Source: Hyphomicrobiales bacterium (GTDB lineage: Bacteria; Pseudomonadota; Alphaproteobacteria; Rhizobiales; Devosiaceae). Taken from it: a stretch of 5,811 nt of DNA. This document shows positions 4,656 through 5,811 of the stretch, one piece after another (position 1 is the stretch's first letter; the number at the start of each line of letters is the position of its first letter). Location of the stretch: assembly GCA_027082895.1 (NCBI GenBank), contig JALWTJ010000258.1, positions 1 to 5,811 on the forward strand, read 5' to 3'. The notes under the pieces are model-generated. The model was not told where the DNA came from and did not search any database. It saw nothing but the letters and a program-made list of their open reading frames with translations. Position numbers and translations under genes: made by a program.

Positions 4656-5811
4656 AACGCACCATCGCCATTGTCGGGCGGCCCAATGTGGGCAAGTCCA
4701 CCCTGTTCAACCGTCTGGTCGGCAAGCGTCTGGCGCTGGTGGATGACACCCCCGGTGTTACCCGGGACCGACGCGAAGGGGAGGGGCGGATCGGTGACCT
4801 GTCCTTTCGCCTGGTGGATACGGCAGGTTACGAGGATGCCACCGGCAATTCCCTTGAAGCGCGCATGCGCCAGCAGACCGAAGCGGCGATCCGCGAAGCC
4901 GACCTGATTTTCTTCATGGTCGATGCGCGTGCCGGCATTACCCCGCTGGATCAGACCTTTGCCGGCCTGCTGCGCAAGACAGACCGGCCGGTTCACCTGG
5001 TTGCCAACAAGGCGGAAGGCAAGGCAGCCGAAGCGGGGCTGGCCGAAGCCTGGTCCCTGGGGATGGGCGAACCCATTCCCCTGTCGGCGGAGCACGGCAT
5101 CGGCATTTCGGAACTCTACGACATCATTCGTGACGCCGCGGAGCAGGCAACCCCTGCGACCGGGGATGCACAAGGGCATGTCCCCGAAATTGATGTGGAC
5201 ATCGAGCCGGATTCCGAACACACCGTCCGCTGGAACCCCAACCGCCACCTCAACGTGGCCATTATCGGGCGTCCCAACGCTGGAAAGTCCACCCTGATCA
5301 ACCGTCTGGTGGGCACCGACCGCCTGCTGACCGGTCCGGAGGCGGGCATCACCCGGGATTCCATCATGGTGCCATGGGAATATGAGGGGCGCACGATCAA
5401 TCTGGTGGACACTGCTGGTATCCGCAAGCGGGCGCGGGTGCAGAAGAAGCTGGAAAAGCTGGCCGTTGCCGACGCCCTGCGCTCCATCCAGTATGCGGAA
5501 ATCGTGGTGCTGATGCTGGATGCCACCCAGCCCTTTGAAAAGCAGGACCTGCACCTGGCCTCCCTTGTCGAGCGGGAGGGCAGGGCCCTGGTCATCGCCC
5601 TGAACAAGTGGGATCTGATCCGCAACCGGAACGAAACCCTGGCACGTCTGCGTGAAGCCTGTGAGCGGCTTCTTCCCCAGCTGCGGGGGGTGCCCCTTAT
5701 TACCCTTTCCGGCCTGAAGGGAAAGAATATCCCCAAACTCATGCAGGCCATATTCGACATTGAGCGCAACTGGAACGTGCGGCTGCCCACCTCGAAGGTC
5801 AACCAGTTCCT
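4652..5811 (+). CDS. der: Ribosome assembly GTPase Der (EngA), 3' end outside window
   Basis: The frame is open for 386 codons to the window edge. It shows the unique Der layout of two tandem GTPase domains. Domain 1 has GRPNVGKST (G9-T17), G2 threonine T37, DTAG (56-59), NKAE (119-122) and SAEHG (145-149). Domain 2 has GRPNAGKST (206-214), T234, DTAG (253-256), NKWD (318-321) and SGLKGK (353-358). An acidic linker of about 165-195 joins them. The C-terminal KH-like domain begins near residue 375 and is mostly cut off; full-length Der has about 450-490 residues. Der is essential for maturation of the 50S ribosomal subunit in studied bacteria. All catalytic motifs are intact; NKAE instead of NKxD in domain 1 appears in other bacterial Der proteins. 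GGGGGT at 4635-4640 is the only ribosome-binding candidate and sits rather far, 11 nt, from the ATG. Confidence 0.97.
   Translation, partial: MKRTIAIVGRPNVGKSTLFNRLVGKRLALVDDTPGVTRDRREGEGRIGDLSFRLVDTAGYEDATGNSLEARMRQQTEAAIREADLIFFMVDARAGITPLDQTFAGLLRKTDRPVHLVANKAEGKAAEAGLAEAWSLGMGEPIPLSAEHGIGISELYDIIRDAAEQATPATGDAQGHVPEIDVDIEPDSEHTVRWNPNRHLNVAIIGRPNAGKSTLINRLVGTDRLLTGPEAGITRDSIMVPWEYEGRTINLVDTAGIRKRARVQKKLEKLAVADALRSIQYAEIVVLMLDATQPFEKQDLHLASLVEREGRALVIALNKWDLIRNRNETLARLREACERLLPQLRGVPLITLSGLKGKNIPKLMQAIFDIERNWNVRLPTSKVNQF

Noticed and set aside
4178..5554. Minus-strand open frame of 458 codons
   Set aside because: It is antisense to the TPR gene and der. der shows two full sets of GTPase motifs on the plus strand, so this is a shadow frame.

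Overview
The base composition (GC-rich with short AT-rich regulatory patches) and gene set suggest a Gram-negative alphaproteobacterium, possibly of the Hyphomicrobiales (Rhizobiales). The supporting genes are a short DksA-like zinc-finger protein, an NnrU-family membrane protein, a YfgM-like TPR protein next to der, and an alphaproteobacterial-style Gfo/Idh/MocA oxidoreductase. The order-level guess is inference; the class is better supported. The window looks like ordinary chromosome. I saw no insertion sequence, CRISPR array, tRNA, rRNA or prophage gene.

Left part (1-2255): an RpiR-type regulator (163-984, minus) is divergent from a Gfo/Idh/MocA NAD(P)-dependent oxidoreductase (1101-2255, plus). 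Between them lies an AT-rich operator/promoter with a perfect 16-bp palindrome, TGGAATATATATTCCA. It fits the GGAA-N6-TTCC pattern known for rhizobial IolR-type RpiR regulators and covers the -10 box of the predicted oxidoreductase promoter. The pair looks like a self-contained sugar or polyol catabolism switch whose substrate cannot be read from the sequence.

Middle part (2256-3300): a 69-residue membrane protein (2290-2499, minus) converges with the oxidoreductase gene and is divergent from an NnrU-family six-helix membrane protein (2673-3239, plus). The NnrU-family gene has a predicted promoter whose -35 box lies inside a perfect 12-bp palindrome, and it converges on the next gene across a strong hairpin.

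Right part (3301-5811): a 114-residue DksA/TraR-type zinc-finger protein (3301-3645, minus) is divergent from a membrane-anchored TPR protein (3831-4622, plus). After 29 bp this is followed by der (engA), the double-GTPase ribosome assembly factor, which runs off the right edge. In many proteobacteria bamB lies between the YfgM-type TPR gene and der. Here it is absent and the two genes abut.

Nothing in the window is a clear new multi-gene system. The most informative signals are the operator architecture at 1022-1057, the missing bamB, and two uncharacterised membrane proteins.
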